In this document: one piece after another, positions 33,274 to 45,353 of the stretch
How the letters are laid out: each line of letters begins with the position of its first letter
How positions within the stretch are numbered: position 1 is the stretch's first letter
Source of the DNA: Eleusine coracana subsp. coracana
Taxonomy: Eukaryota > Streptophyta > Magnoliopsida > Poales > Poaceae
NCBI GenBank assembly: GCA_032690845.1
Contig: CM064427.1
Span: 5,529,501-5,593,500 of the forward strand
Direction of reading: 5' to 3'
DNA: 64,000 nt
Translations under genes and position numbers: made by a program
Notes under the pieces: model-generated
Told to the model about the DNA's origin: nothing
What the model saw: only the letters and a program-made list of their open reading frames with translations
Database searches by the model: none

Positions 33274-36136
33274 TGTGACATCTCTGTTTCAAAAAAAAAA
33301 TTTGAAAAAAAAATTGAATTTACTTTTACTACGCAGTGGGACCCGTAGGCCCCACCCGTCAGCCACTGGCCTCAGCACCGCCCGCGCTGGGGCAGCGCTG
33401 GCGTGCGCGCGCGTGAAGGCGCCACGCCGTGCAGCTCCGCCCTGCACCCGGGTCTCGCCGCCGCTTCTACCGGGGAGGGGAAAATTTTTACCTGACTCCT
33501 CTCTTGCTCTCTTCTCTCCCTCATTCTCTTCTCTCTCACCTCTCTATTTCTCCCGCCGGAGCGAGCTCAAGTCCGGAACTCGAGCTCCATTCGCCGCCAT
33601 CGCCTTCCCAACCAAAGTTGTCACCTAAAACCGCCGCACAAGACTCCCCAGTAGTTCTTCATGGTCGTCAATTGAAGTCTACCATTGCAGCTTGCGAATT
33701 GAAGCCGTTTTCCCTCTCGGTGAGCACCGGCATCTCCTTTATTCATCTTCAAATTCTCGAGCTACATAAAATCATATTCAAATTCCTCACAAACGAGGCT
33801 TGCTCACTTGTTTGCGCCTCTTTTGGTTAGGTCCGGGACTAGTTTCTGATGGAAATTGAGTCGTGATCCCAATTCTCCTCGTCGCTGTTGTCGTGCTCTG
33901 TTTTCCGCCGCCGTCCATTGTCAACCGATCCGGTGAGCACTAGTCACCTTCGACCTCTCCTCTGCCTTCTCCTCGTAGTGCCGCCCCCACCCTTGGTCTT
34001 GGTTGGCCGAGCCGACCTCGGGAGCGAGCTCGGGAGTTCTCTGGAGCTGGGCCGTGCCCGCGTTACTGGGCCGAGTGGCTGGGCCGTCGTGCTGCTGGGC
34101 TAGGTCTAGTAGTGGCTGGCCGCTAAGTGGCCCATGAGGCCAAAGTCAAGCAGCCCTTTTCTAATCCCCGGTTTTTCTTTTAAAATTAATTTTAAAACTT
34201 TGAAATTTCATAACTACAGTTTTAGATCTCCTAAAATTATGAGATGAATTTTGCTAGGTTCCAAATATTATTCTGTATCACTTTATGAGATAAAATTAAA
34301 TATTTATTTTATATGATTTTCAAGCATTTAATTAAAATTAAGAAATACCCTTTTACTTGTTAATTAGTTCAATTCTTTAATTAATGTTTTTTTAATAATT
34401 TTAATTTATGAGTAAATGGGGTAATTAAGGGTAATTAATTTGGATTAAAGCATGTTAATCCCTTTTTATTCATAGGCTTAATTACTTTTGATTAGAAGAA
34501 AATACTTCAGACAAGAGTAATTAAGATCTTGTCTACTATTTTATCGAACCATCTTTTCTAAGTATTTCATTTCGCGTTCATGCATCGCTGCTGCTAACTC
34601 GTGGCGTATCGACAAATCATTTAGGACCCGAGATTGTCGAGCCGCCTGTTGAGAGTGGATCAGAGGTGGTGATTGTCGAGACCGACCCCATGCCTGCATC
34701 GTCATATTCAGACGAAACCCGAGGCAAGCACTGGTGCATCCCACCTATGTTGTTAAATTCTTTCTTTAATCATAGTCAGTCGAGTCATGATTGTGCATTA
34801 GGTTTCAGGAATTGATTGACACCCACCTGCATTACTACCATATCCTATGATGTCTTTATACTATACAGGTACAGGTAGCTCGATAGGCGCTAAGCTTACG
34901 TTGTAGGAATATCGGTAGTACTGCATAGGATGATCTTAAAGCATGGAGGCTTTAAGTTAATTGAGATCATTGAGAATTCAAATAAAAGTTATTGATGATG
35001 ATGAGACCGGACGGGCCCCATAGAGGAAAGGGCAAAGACTGGATCTTGCAAGGTGGTAGCCCTGTTCGTGTTATTTTAGGACCACGTTGTGGCTTAGGGA
35101 GCAAGTATTGAATAGTACCGTCTACATGCTGGTATATAGGACCTAGTAAGCTGATGTACCCTAACTACCTCAGTAGTAGGACGTAGCCAACTTTTTTTTC
35201 TGGTTGTTAGTGAGATTGAAGTCTTACGGGAGGGAAATGGTGGTCGCCCATGCATAACGTCAGGGACGGGTATCAAGTGGGGTATCCATATTTCCGGAGG
35301 AGTTAGAAACGGATCGACCTCTGGTTGGGATTAGTGGGAAAAGTTGTCATATATGACCAATACGGTGCGTATGTGTCGTGTAGTCGGGTTTTACCCAGCA
35401 GGGTTGAAATTGGTTCGAATCGCTATCGCTCGCAGCAATGAGTATCGCTTGATCACTCGTCACAACGGAGATAATCGAGAGTAATGAGAAGAGAAGAGTT
35501 GGATGAGTTAAATGATTCTTGCTTGCAAAACATGTTTGCAGTAGTTGCAGGATGCAAACCTTAATATTAATGAACATAATTTTGAGCTAAAATTTGAAAA
35601 TAGATATCCACTAATAAGTGCTGTTTTCGCAAGTCTGAGTCAATCCACCAGCCAAAGGCCTATGCATTCTAGGTGTCGGCCTTAGCGAGCCACATTGACG
35701 GGTCAGTCTTGCGGAGTATATTAGATACTTAGGGCTTTGTTCGTATTATTTTATTCTTAGGTGGTGAGCCATATCCTTATGGTTGGTCCGAAGGCATTGC
35801 CAGGACATGGGCAACTGCCGGAGGCAGGTTCCATCCAGTGGGAACGCATCCCATCCCCCGAAGAATAGAAGACTAGACGCGCTTTTGAGAGTGTGTTAGT
35901 GAACGTATTTGGAATAAAGTCTTTGAACAAAGAACAAACTTCTGTTTGAGTTTTTAAACTCTTGTTGTAATAAATATTTTTCCGCTACAAAACTCTTGCT
36001 TGTTTTCCAAAAACCTGGTTGTATTATACCATGATGTAATATATTCTGGGCTTGTAAGATTGTATGTGTTGTTGTAACTCGCTTCGTCGAGTGTTCTCCT
36101 GTACTCGATCCTGGTTTTCCCGGAGGGGATGTCACA
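33274..36136 (+). repeat. Left LTR (2863 bp), plus orientation
   Basis: It starts TGTGACATC and ends GGGGATGTCACA, directly followed by the primer-binding site. A GC-rich promoter-like region at 33340-33480 precedes CT-rich leader sequence. Compared with the inverted partner it has extra blocks at about 33727-33935 and 35580-35900. Confidence 0.85.
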
Positions 36137-36138
36137 AC

Positions 36139-36150
36139 TGGTATCAGAGC
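36139..36150 (+). other. Primer-binding site (initiator tRNA-Met)
   Basis: TGGTATCAGAGC, two bases after the left LTR, complementary to the 3' end of plant initiator tRNA-Met. This is the classical PBS for minus-strand cDNA priming and fixes the orientation of the left arm. Confidence 0.92.
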
Positions 36151-36480
36151 AATACAGGAGCAACGACATAACATTCTCAAGTCCGTTTTCAAAATTCAAT
36201 TTGCGAAACTTCCATAGGACTCCACGAGTGAGGACGACAAGTTAGAAAGACGGTAGAAGACGCGAGTAGATGTTGCTATTCGTTTTAGAATATGATACTA
36301 TCTATTAACTTATTAACCTTGTGCTACATATTGCTTGCATCATGTCATCTTGTATAATTGAAAATTTTGGGGTTTTGAGGGTTAAGTCTTTGTACTACTA
36401 TTTTTCTTTCTCTCGTCGTGTTTGTTTCCTTTGTTTTACTGTGGGAAGAAGTGTTTAACCTGTTAAACCTTTTTCCTGTA

Positions 36481-37144
36481 GATGCCACGGGGACAGAGAC
36501 GTGTTCGCAAGCCTGACGTGCAGGGGGCACGTGCGGCAGACTTAGAGCGTCAGCTTCACGACGTTGAGACACAGTTAGCCGAGGTCACTCAGAAGAGAAA
36601 TAGCCAGTGGGTTGTTGTTTGAGAGCTGTTCAAGGCAGACAGTCGTCGAATCCGTGAGTCACGCGCACGGATCACTGAGTCGCGCACACGGATTGTAGAG
36701 CTTGAGGGACAGGTTGTGGAGACTACTAAGGACTGTGACGGTTTTCACTAGCGAGTGATGGACTTAGAGGAGCAGATGGCAGGACTCACCAGAGAGCTTG
36801 ACGTGATCCGACAGAGGGTTACAGACGTGGAGGGTGAGCTCACGGGGGTTACACAGCAGCGTAACCAAGCGGTCGAGCTTATGCTCGACATGGCGGACCA
36901 GAGAGATCAGCTCTAGTTACAGCTTCAGCACGTTGTGGAGGCACAGCAGGTACTCGAGGACCATCACCAGGATCTTCACCTGTAGATTGCACAGCTAGAG
37001 CACCAGCTACAGCTACAACAGCAGCTCGACAGACAGGCAGGAGACGACGAGGTCCCTATGTCAGGCCTAGACTCTGAGGGGCCCCCTGTTGAGTCGGAGG
37101 ACGCGGTTGCGTCAGACGCGGACAGCCACGCACCACCACAGTAG
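36481..37144 (+). pseudogene. Coiled-coil (gag-position) ORF remnant, left arm
   Basis: Begins ATGCCACGGGGACAGAGACG (MPRGQRRVRK). It corresponds to the better-preserved inverted copy at 37737-38396 but is broken by several in-frame stops and a frame change. It lies where gag is expected after the PBS. Confidence 0.6.
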
Positions 37145-37736
37145 ATGGTGCGAGGGTAGTGGTAGGATGATAGGAGTAGTGGAGTAGGAGTAGGAGGATA
37201 GCCACATTTTTGCTGACAGGATGTCAGATTGTATAGCCATCGGGTAGTAGGCTAGAGTTATGGGTGTCTGGGTAGGATGGCGATAGTCACCACATTTTTG
37301 CTGACATGGGTCAGATTGTATAGTAGGTCGACAGTAGACCTAACCCCCACTATAGCAGCTTGTACTAGTAGTAGTAGAAACTGTTGTATCAAGTTACTAA
37401 TGAATAAAAGTGGATGTTATATATCAAGTTGTATCAAGTTACTAATGTTTTTAGTGAACTACTTCCACTTTTATTCATTAGTAACTTGACACAACAGTTT
37501 CTACTACTACCAGTACAAGCTGCTATAGTGGGGGTTAGGTCTACTGTCGACCTACTATACAATCTGACCCATGTCAGCAAAAATGTGGTGACTATCGCCA
37601 TCCTACCCAAACACCCATAACTCTAGCCTACTACCCGGTGACTATATAATCTGACATCCTGTCAGCAAAAATATGGCTACCCTCCTACTCCTACTCCACT
37701 ACTCCTATCATCCTACCACTACCCTCGCACCATCTA

Positions 37737-38396
37737 CTATGGTGGTGCGTGGATGTCCGCGTCTGACACAACCGCGTCCTCCGACTCAACAGGGGCCCCC
37801 TCAGAATCTAGGCCCGAAACAGGGACCTCGTCGTCTCCTGCCTGTCGGTCGAGCTGCTGCTATGGCTGTAGCTGGTGCTCTAGCTGCACAATCTGCAGGT
37901 GAAGATCCTGGTGATGGTCCTCGAGTACCTGCTGTGCCTCCACAACGTGCTGAAGCTGTAACTGGAGCTGATCTCTCTGGTCAGCCATGTCGAGCATAAG
38001 CTCAACCGCCTGGTTACGCTGCTGTGTAACCCCCATGAGCTCACTCTCCATGTCTGTAACCCTCTGTCAGGTCACGTCAAGCTCTCCGATGAGTCCTGCC
38101 ATCTGCTCCTCTAAGTCCATCGTTCGCTGGTGAAAACCGTCACGGTCCTCAGTAGTCTCCACAACCTGTCCCTCAAGCTCTGCAATCCGTGCGCGTGACT
38201 CAGTGATCCGTGCGCATGACTCACGGATCCGATGGTTGTCTGCCTCGAACCGCTTTTGAAAAACAACCCGCTGGTTGTTTCTCTGCTGAGTGACCTTGGC
38301 TAACTGTGTCTCCACGTCGTGAAGCTGACGAACTAAGTCTGCTGCACGTGCCCCCTGCTCGTCAGGCTCGCGAACACGTCTCTGTCCCCGTGGCAT
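37737..38396 (-). pseudogene. Coiled-coil (gag-position) ORF, right arm, two in-frame stops
   Basis: A 220-codon frame on the minus strand starting MPRGQRRVREPDEQGARAA. It is rich in Gln, Glu, Arg and Leu with long heptad-like stretches (LVRQLHDVETQLAKVTQQR, QLQLQLQHVVEAQQVLEDH) that predict a coiled coil. Stops occur at 38067-38069 and 37860-37862. The C-terminal part is acidic (VSDAD). I see no zinc knuckle, protease or RT. Its place after the PBS suggests a gag-type structural protein of a non-autonomous element; this is inference. Confidence 0.6.
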
Positions 38397-38729
38397 CTGC
38401 AGGAAAAAGGTTTAACAGGTTAAACACTTCTTCCCACAGTAAAACAAAGCAAACAAAAACGACGAGAGAAAAAAAAAACTAGCAGTACAAAGACTTAACC
38501 CTCAAAACCCCAAAATTTTCAATTATACAAGATGACATGATGCAAGCAATATGCAGCACAAGGTTAATAAGTTAATAGTTAGTATCGTATTGTAAAACGA
38601 ATAGCAACATAAACTCGTGTCTTCTAGCGTCTTTCTAACTTGCCGTCCTCACTCGTGGAGTCGTGTGGAAGTTTCACAAATTGAATTTTGAAAACCGACT
38701 TGAGAATGTTATGTCGTTGCTCTTGTATT

Positions 38730-38741
38730 TCTCTGATACCA
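38730..38741 (-). other. Inverted primer-binding site
   Basis: On the minus strand this reads TGGTATCAGAGA, one mismatch from the left PBS, two bases from the inverted LTR. Confidence 0.85.
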
Positions 38742-38743
38742 GC

Positions 38744-40900
38744 TGTGACATCCCCTCCGGGATAACCAGGATCGAGTACAGGAGAACACTCGACGAAGCG
38801 AGTTACAACAGCACATACAATCTTACAAGCTTAGAATATATTACATCAAGCGGAGAAATATATCACAACTCAGCTGCGAGTGACAGCGATCAAGCGATAC
38901 TCATTGCTACGAGTGACAGCGATTCGAACCAATTTCAATCCAGCTGGATAAAACCCGACCACATGACACATACTCACCGCATTGGTCATATATCACAACT
39001 TTTCCCACTAACCCTAACCAGAGGTCGATCCGTTTCCAACTCCCCCGGGAATATGGAGACCCCTCTTGATACCTGTCCCTAACGTTATCTATGGACGACC
39101 ATCATTTCCCTCCCGTGAGACTTCAATCTCACTAATAGCCAGAAAAAGAAAGTTGGCTATGTCCTACCACTGAGTAGTTAGGGTACATCAGCTTACTAGG
39201 TCCCATATACCAGCATGTAGACGGTACTGTTCAATACTTGCTCCCTAGGCCACAACATGGTCCTAAAATGACACGGACAGGGCTACCACCTTGCAAGATC
39301 TAGTCTTTGCCCTTTCCTCTATGGGGCCCGTCCGGTCTCATCATCATCAACAACTTTTATTTGAATTCTCAATGATCTCAATTAACTTAACGCCTCCATG
39401 CTTTAAGATCATCCTATGCAGTACTACCGATATTTCTACGACGTAAGCTTAGCGTCTATCAAGCTACCTGTACTTGTATAGTATAAAGACATCATATGAT
39501 ATGGTAGTAATGCAGGTGGGTGTCAATCAATTCCTTGAACCTAATGCATAATCATGACTCGACTGACTATGATTAAAGAAAGAATTTAATAACATAGGTG
39601 GGATGCACTGGGGCTTGCCTTGGGTTTCGTCCGGATATGACGATGCAGGCGTGGGGTCGGTCTCGACAATCACCACCTCTGATCCACTCTCAACAGGCGG
39701 CTCGACGATCTCGGGTCCTAAACGATTTGTTGATACGCCGCGAGTTAGCAGCAGTGATGCATGAATGCGAAATGAAATGCTTAGAAAAGATGGTTCGATT
39801 AAATAGTAGACAAGATCTTAATTACTCTTGTCTGCAGTATTTCCTTCTAATCAAAAGTAATTAAACCTATGAATGAAAAGGGATTAACATGCTTTAATCT
39901 AAATTAATTACCCCTAATTACCCCATTTGATCATAAATTAAAATTATTAAAAAACATTAATTAAAGAATTGAACTAATTAACAAGTAAAAGGGTATTTCT
40001 TAATTTTAATTAAATGCTTGAAAGTCATGTAAAATAAATATTTAATTTTATCTCATAAAGTGGTAGAGAATAACATTTGGAACCTAGCAAAATTAATCTC
40101 ACAATTTTAGGAGATCTAAAACTGTAGTTATGAAATTTCAAAGTTTTGGAATTAATTTTAAAAGAAAAACCCGGGATTAGAAAAGGGCTGCTTGATTTTG
40201 GCCTCATGGGCCACTTAGCGGCCCAGCCGCTACTCGACCTAGCCCAACAGCACGGCGGCCCAGCCACTCGGCCCAGTCGCGCGGGCACGGCCCAGCTCCA
40301 GAGAGCTCCCGAGCTCGCCCGCGCGTGCGTGCGCGACGGCTCTGCCGCCGGAGCTCGAGCTCACTCCTGAGCTCGGCTCGGCCAACCAAGACCAACGGTG
40401 GGGGCGGCACTGCGACAAGAAGGCAGAGGAAAGGTCGACGGCGACGAGTGCTCACCGAGAGGGAAAATTGCTTCAATTCACGAGCTGCGGTGGGAGACTT
40501 CAATTGACGGCCATGAAGAACTACTGGGGAGTCCTGTGCGGCGGTTTTAGGTGACAACTTTGGTTGGGAAGGCGATGGCGACGAATAGAGCTCGAGTTCT
40601 GGACTTGAGCTTGCTGCGGCGGGAGAAACATAGAGGCGAGAGAGAAAAGAGAATGAGGGAGAGAAGAGAGCGAGAGAGGAGTCGGGTAAAAATTTTCCCC
40701 TCCCCGGTAAAAGCGGCGGCGAGACCTGGGTGCAGGGCAGTGCCGCGCGGCGTGGCACCTTCGCGCGCGCGCGCCAGCGCTGCCTCGGCGCGGGCGGTGC
40801 TGAGGCCGGTGGCTGACAGGTGGGGCCTACGAGTCCCACTGCGTAGTAAAAGTAAATTCAATTTTTTTTCAAATTTTTTTTTTGAAACAGAGATGTCACA
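38744..40900 (-). repeat. Right LTR (2157 bp), inverted
   Basis: The reverse complement of the left LTR with two larger deletions. Read on the minus strand it starts TGTGACATC and ends GGGATGTCACA. Many scattered substitutions relative to the left LTR indicate that the two were not identical when joined, or that considerable time has passed. Confidence 0.85.
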
Positions 40901-42260
40901 ACACAATAATACAAGATATAAGTAACACATTCAACAACGTGGACTGAATAGTCATCTATGATATTTGTTGAAATACAACTCTTTTCATGCATTGAGCCTA
41001 TGCCTATTATTATATGACTAATAACTAGGCTTAGGTGTTTCATGCTTTCTGTGAAAGCAGTTTTTCTTCATAACAAAAATGAAGTTAAAATGCATTAGAC
41101 CAAACACTTGAGCTATCATGGGATGTTATATTTTATTTGATATATGTTTTCTTAAATTCAAATGTGTAATATCTTGTAATGTTTTAAGTTGGATAACCTG
41201 TTGCATCATAAACATCAATGGCACAAGACAAATTAGGATGATTTGTGAACTAACAATTTACTCTCATGTGACAATATATATCTATTACGTACTTAGTGCT
41301 CCTCTTTTACATCAGAATGGTTTTCCAACATCGTTTGTTGTTGGGAGTTTTGAAAAGGTGAATTGAAGCAAATTTTCAGAATATAAAAAAGAGGATATTT
41401 CTGCATCTCTCTTGAATTGTTTCATTTACAACACCGGACAGGTATTATTATATCCTAAATTTTTTTGTACTAGGTATCATCCATTGTTTTCTGATCTTAT
41501 TTTTGCTTCTCTTTTAGACAACCTACCTTGTAACTAAGATTTTGGGTGTAAAGAAGATTTTCTTCCATGGTGCCTTTATATGCGGCCATGAAAAGATTAT
41601 GGATGAGATTTCTTGTTTCTTAGAACATCGGTGAGGAGTCTCTATCACGAGTGATACAACAATTTGCTGACACCATGGCAAAGCTTTTTAGTACTGCACT
41701 ACTATTATCTTTTTACCTTTTTTCTATTCTTTGCTTCTAGGTTGAAAGGAGAGGCACAATTTATGTTTATGCGTCATGAAGGGTTCATGGGGACTCGAGG
41801 TGAATTTTTTAGTTATGAGAACATGGGTATTGATGGCTTGGTTGGAAATGAAGATATACAGGAGTTGATTCTCCGTGCTCCATACATTGGGCAATTTCAA
41901 CCTTTAACTCAGCAACACAAAGATGTAAGCAATACCTTTTTTTATCATAATGCAGCCGAGCTAAATTCTAATTGGGCTTCATTATTAACATCTGTAGTTT
42001 TATTATTCTTATTATTCCTATGTGCATTATAATTGGGGTGGGGGTGGGGGAGACCTAAAGCCAAAGTGGAAAACTTATGAAATGATGTTGTTTTACCGAA
42101 GGATTAGGTTGATCTGTCACCATTACAAAGGGAGAATGTGGAGCTAAAAGCTAAGTTGGTAGACAATGCAATGCTGAAGGTTGAGGTTGAGCGATTACAA
42201 AGGGAGAATATGGTGCTAAATGCAAAGTTGATACAATCAAGTGAGCAAGCAAATTTTTGA

Positions 42261-43254
42261 AAAAATAGGCCAGCAACATCACTTGCCATGGCTCAAAATA
42301 AAGATCTTTCATTTAATCATACTGAAAAAGTTGTGTTGTTTGTTTCTAGACTTTGTATATAACATCTATATTTGTTCCCTCTGTGTAACATTGCCTACCA
42401 AAATAATTTGTATTCATATGGTATGTGTCGTTACATCCTTCATAAAAATTGTACATCTCGACACTGCATTCCTAGCCATTGTACCTTACAAAAATATTTT
42501 AATCTGCCTTTATAATCCAGTTGTAGTCCTATAATCATATAAGTCCTATTAAATTTAGACTAAGTTTAATCTGAATCGTAACATTGCATGAAGTTCATCA
42601 TTGATCATCCAATCAATCATCACCTAGAGGGTGAGGATACAAAAGATACCTCATGAATTATGGATGTGATGAATATTAATTCCTACATCCACGCATTCAT
42701 GTTAGCAAAAAAAAATAAAAACTCAACCCACAGGGGTTAAGATAGCCCTCAGAGCGTTCTGCTAAGAAGAAGATGACATGGAATCTCAGTTTGGATTATG
42801 CATTATTAAACATATATGAATGAGTAAGTAACCATATCACGCATGAAATCTCACTTTGGATCGCGCCACGGACGACATGGCTACCCTTCGCACACCCGAT
42901 CTCAACATTCATGGTCCTACAGTCTAAATCCCTCTGAGTTTTAGGCTATAATTCCTAATCAAATGACATATGGACAAAATATATAATTGAGTAATCAATC
43001 ACAAATTCTGCTAATATATCAGATTTGTTTTACTTGATGTAACACAGAAGATCTCAAGCCCAATTTTGATCATGTGCGCAAATTTGATCCCGGAGTCCAT
43101 GGCTTGCCTACACCTTCCCAATTCCTCCTCACCCCTCATGCACCTCGAGTTTTCTGGCCAATCTCTATGGCACACGATTGGAGAGAGACAGAGAGAGAGA
43201 GAGAATAGTTTTTATCATGTTAAGATGTGATTCAATTGCACTCATGATTACATT
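42261..43254. other. 3' flank of copy C, no gene seen
   Basis: AT-rich sequence following the TGA of copy C. A short run near 43180-43205 is a GA microsatellite. No coding features. Confidence 0.5.
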
Positions 43255-43501
43255 CACTACAAGAAATCGTAAATTCGTCGTGTGCCAGGACTTTCACTGT
43301 GTGCCTTTTGTAGGGCACACGGCGAACAGCCCCTTCGTCGTGGGTATTACAGCCTACACACGGCAAATTTGAGGCTCACGGTGAACGACGTCTTTGCTGT
43401 GAGTCAACCCTGAGCCCCCTACGGTGAACCTATTCGTCATGTGTTTTAGGCCCTTTGCGGTGTGCCTGCGGCACACGGCAAAAAAGGAGATTCGAGTAGT
43501 G
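43255..43501. mobile_element. CACTA-type MITE
   Basis: 247 bp with ends CACTACAAGAAAT and (right, inverted) CACTACTCGAATC. Flanking trinucleotides are ATT and ATC, a near match for the 3-bp CACTA duplication. The interior has GC-rich 'tgtgcc..gcacacggc' subterminal repeats in both orientations. Confidence 0.8.
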
Positions 43502-43759
43502 ATCTTACTAATAAAACAAGGACTCTTACTTTGTATATTATTATCCACCTACCATCAGTTATGATAATTTTTATTCTGTATACACATTTTCTTTCTTAAT
43601 CAACAGTTTAGATCGTAATACCTCTAGCTACCTCACAAATACTGTAAACTATCTAAGGTATATAATGTGCTTCAATTTAATATAGTGACCCATTGAAAGT
43701 ATATCTAGACCCCTAATTTTATTTTGGTGATTGGCGTCAATACAATTAAGAATGGACTA

Positions 43760-45160
43760 ATGTTTTAGTGAGCATGTGTGTAGATGACCTTGTCAATTTG
43801 ATGAATGAAGTGCATAGAAACAAAAAAAAGGAGAAAGAAAGATGGCAAAGTGCTTCAGAGATTGAAATTCAAATATACTCAAGAACAAAGTTCATGAATC
43901 CTTTTATTTTTATCTTGAGTATATGGAAGCCGTACTATCAAGAGGGACACAAGAGTACCAAGTAAAAATGAACCAAGTGCAAAAATTCCCACTTCTAGCC
44001 CAAAATATCTTTACCCAGAGCAAAATCATCGGACTTGTCCGACGCATCGGACAAGTCCATCGGACTCCAGAGAGGCTGCGGCTCAGGACTGTCGGACAGA
44101 TCGGCCTTGTCCGATGACATGAGGAAAGTCCAACATCTCAGACATATCCATCGGACTCCAGGGAGCGCGGCAACCTATGCCATTGGACTTGTCCGATGAC
44201 CATCGGACTTGTCCGATGAACTAGGGTTGTCCGAAGTATCGAGCAACTTCATCGAACTCCAAAGAGTGTGTCATCTAGTTTTATCGGACATGTCTGACAC
44301 AGATCTCAGAAATTGCTCTTCCAACGGCTCTTTTTCATTGTGGGCTATAAATAGACCCCGATCTCGCCCCTTGGACGGTTGGTCACTCATTCCACTCAAA
44401 AACACTCTCAAGCACACTTTGCTCTCCCCAATTGTCCTCCCTTGCTTCCACTCTTGATTTGTGAAAGGGTTGAGAGAAGATTGAAGTGCTACATCACCAC
44501 CAAGCTTTCATCCTCTTGAGCACTTGGTTCATTCTCACATCTGACGACTCTTGTGTTTGTTACTCTTGGGGATTCATCCCCTAGATGATTAGAGGTGTCT
44601 GTAGAGCTCCCTACTTGTGTGGTGATGCCTCGGGAAGTTTTTATTGACCCTTCTGTTGTGGAGTTACTAATGTAAAACTAAGTTTGATCTTAGTGGTCGC
44701 TTGGAGAGGTTAAAGGTTCAAAGAGACCCGATCCCTTTGAGGATCCCTCAACGGAGACGTAGGCTTCTTTATGGAATTGAACTTCAATAAAAAGTCTCGT
44801 GTCTCTCTTGTGCTTAATTACTTGCTCTTCATTTACTTGTTCTTCCTCTTTAACTTGCTAGTCAGGGTTTGCTTCGTAATTCTTAAGCTATCTTGTGTAG
44901 GTTGCATGCTAGATTTTTTTTGCTTCCACTGCTTCCTCTAGCTTTTATTTACTTATTCCTAACTTGCCTTACATTGGATTTAAGTTTTAGTCGGCCGATC
45001 TATTTTTCTATCTCATACCATCGGACAAGTAGGTGGACTTTCCTCACAATCATCGGACAAGTCCGACACTGCGCATTTAATTTTTATTATTAAGTCAGTT
45101 TTTGGGATTATCGCCTATTCACCCCCCCCCCCCCCCCCCCCCTCTAGGCACTTTCACCAA
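43760..45160. mobile_element. Probable LTR-retroelement remnant (Copia/SIRE-like LTR)
   Basis: It contains many short inverted 'catcggacttgtccgatg'-type units (44025-44300, 45020-45070). A TATAAATAG at ~44345 is followed by leader-like sequence. The end wording CGCCTATTCACCCCCC..CTCTAGGCA is like that seen at LTR ends of grass Copia elements. I did not find clean termini or internal genes, so a solo or truncated LTR is the best guess. Confidence 0.45.
45122..45142 (+). repeat. Poly-C tract (21 C)
   Basis: A run of 21 C inside the LTR-like remnant, followed by TCTAGGCA. It probably expanded from the shorter C run common at this place in such LTRs. Confidence 0.9.
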
Positions 45161-45353
45161 TAAAAAGGTTTTAGCTACATTTGAAGAAAGATTCAACCTC
45201 TTGCAAAAAAACACCCATGTGCTATGCGCCTACGAGCAAAATGCCAAAATCAGATATCACCCGCCACAAGCATGTTTGCCCCCATGAAAACTAGCTGACT
45301 ATATTTTTTGGTCCCTAGAGCATATCACTTGGGTTAAGTCAAAATAGTTCATC

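Larger units (their letters stand above)
33274..40900. mobile_element. 7.6 kb palindromic LTR-retrotransposon structure, intron 13 of copy C
   Basis: Order: LTR (33274-36136), PBS, coiled-coil ORF remnant, palindrome centre (~37430), inverted ORF, inverted PBS, inverted LTR (38744-40900). The two arms are reverse complements over nearly their whole length apart from indels, the left arm being ~0.7 kb longer. Outer ends are TGTGACATC and GATGTCACA. Flanks CAAGC and ACACA do not match, so no target-site duplication is visible. Copy D is uninterrupted at ~63676. A normal LTR element has direct LTRs, so this one is rearranged. There is no pol in either arm. Transcripts would fold into a long hairpin. 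Confidence 0.9.
21277..42260 (+). pseudogene. Tandem-domain pantothenate kinase-like gene, copy C: 17 exons, premature stop in exon 14, introns invaded by TEs
   Basis: Exons: 21277-21460 (second ATG at 21328), 21552-21692, 22809-22843, 23321-23437, 24863-24982, 25066-25160, 25243-25336, 25845-25976, 30095-30207, 30537-30642, 31373-31489, 32814-32908, 33000-33093, 41316-41441, 41518-41630, 41741-41924, 42108-42260. Every splice site is GT-AG and in phase. The single coding defect is TGA at 41364-41366 in exon 14, so a spliced product would end after ~497 aa, within the second unit, losing the rest and the zipper tail. Active-site-type motifs have also drifted: DMGG for DIGG, NIETCVF for NIGSGVS, IGGAF for GGGT, GGDT in the second unit. 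Introns carry a MITE, two MULEs, a microsatellite-flanked insert and a 7.6 kb retroelement palindrome, stretching the locus to 21 kb. A truncated transcript product remains possible. Confidence 0.87.

Noticed and set aside
33260..33830. GC-rich ORFs at the left end of the palindrome
   Set aside because: They lie in the LTR promoter/leader and have mirror images at 40204-40930; not protein genes.
44025..44300. CRISPR-like spaced repeats ('catcggacttgtccgatg')
   Set aside because: Irregular spacing, mixed orientation and a plant LTR-like context; such units are known within grass retroelement LTRs.
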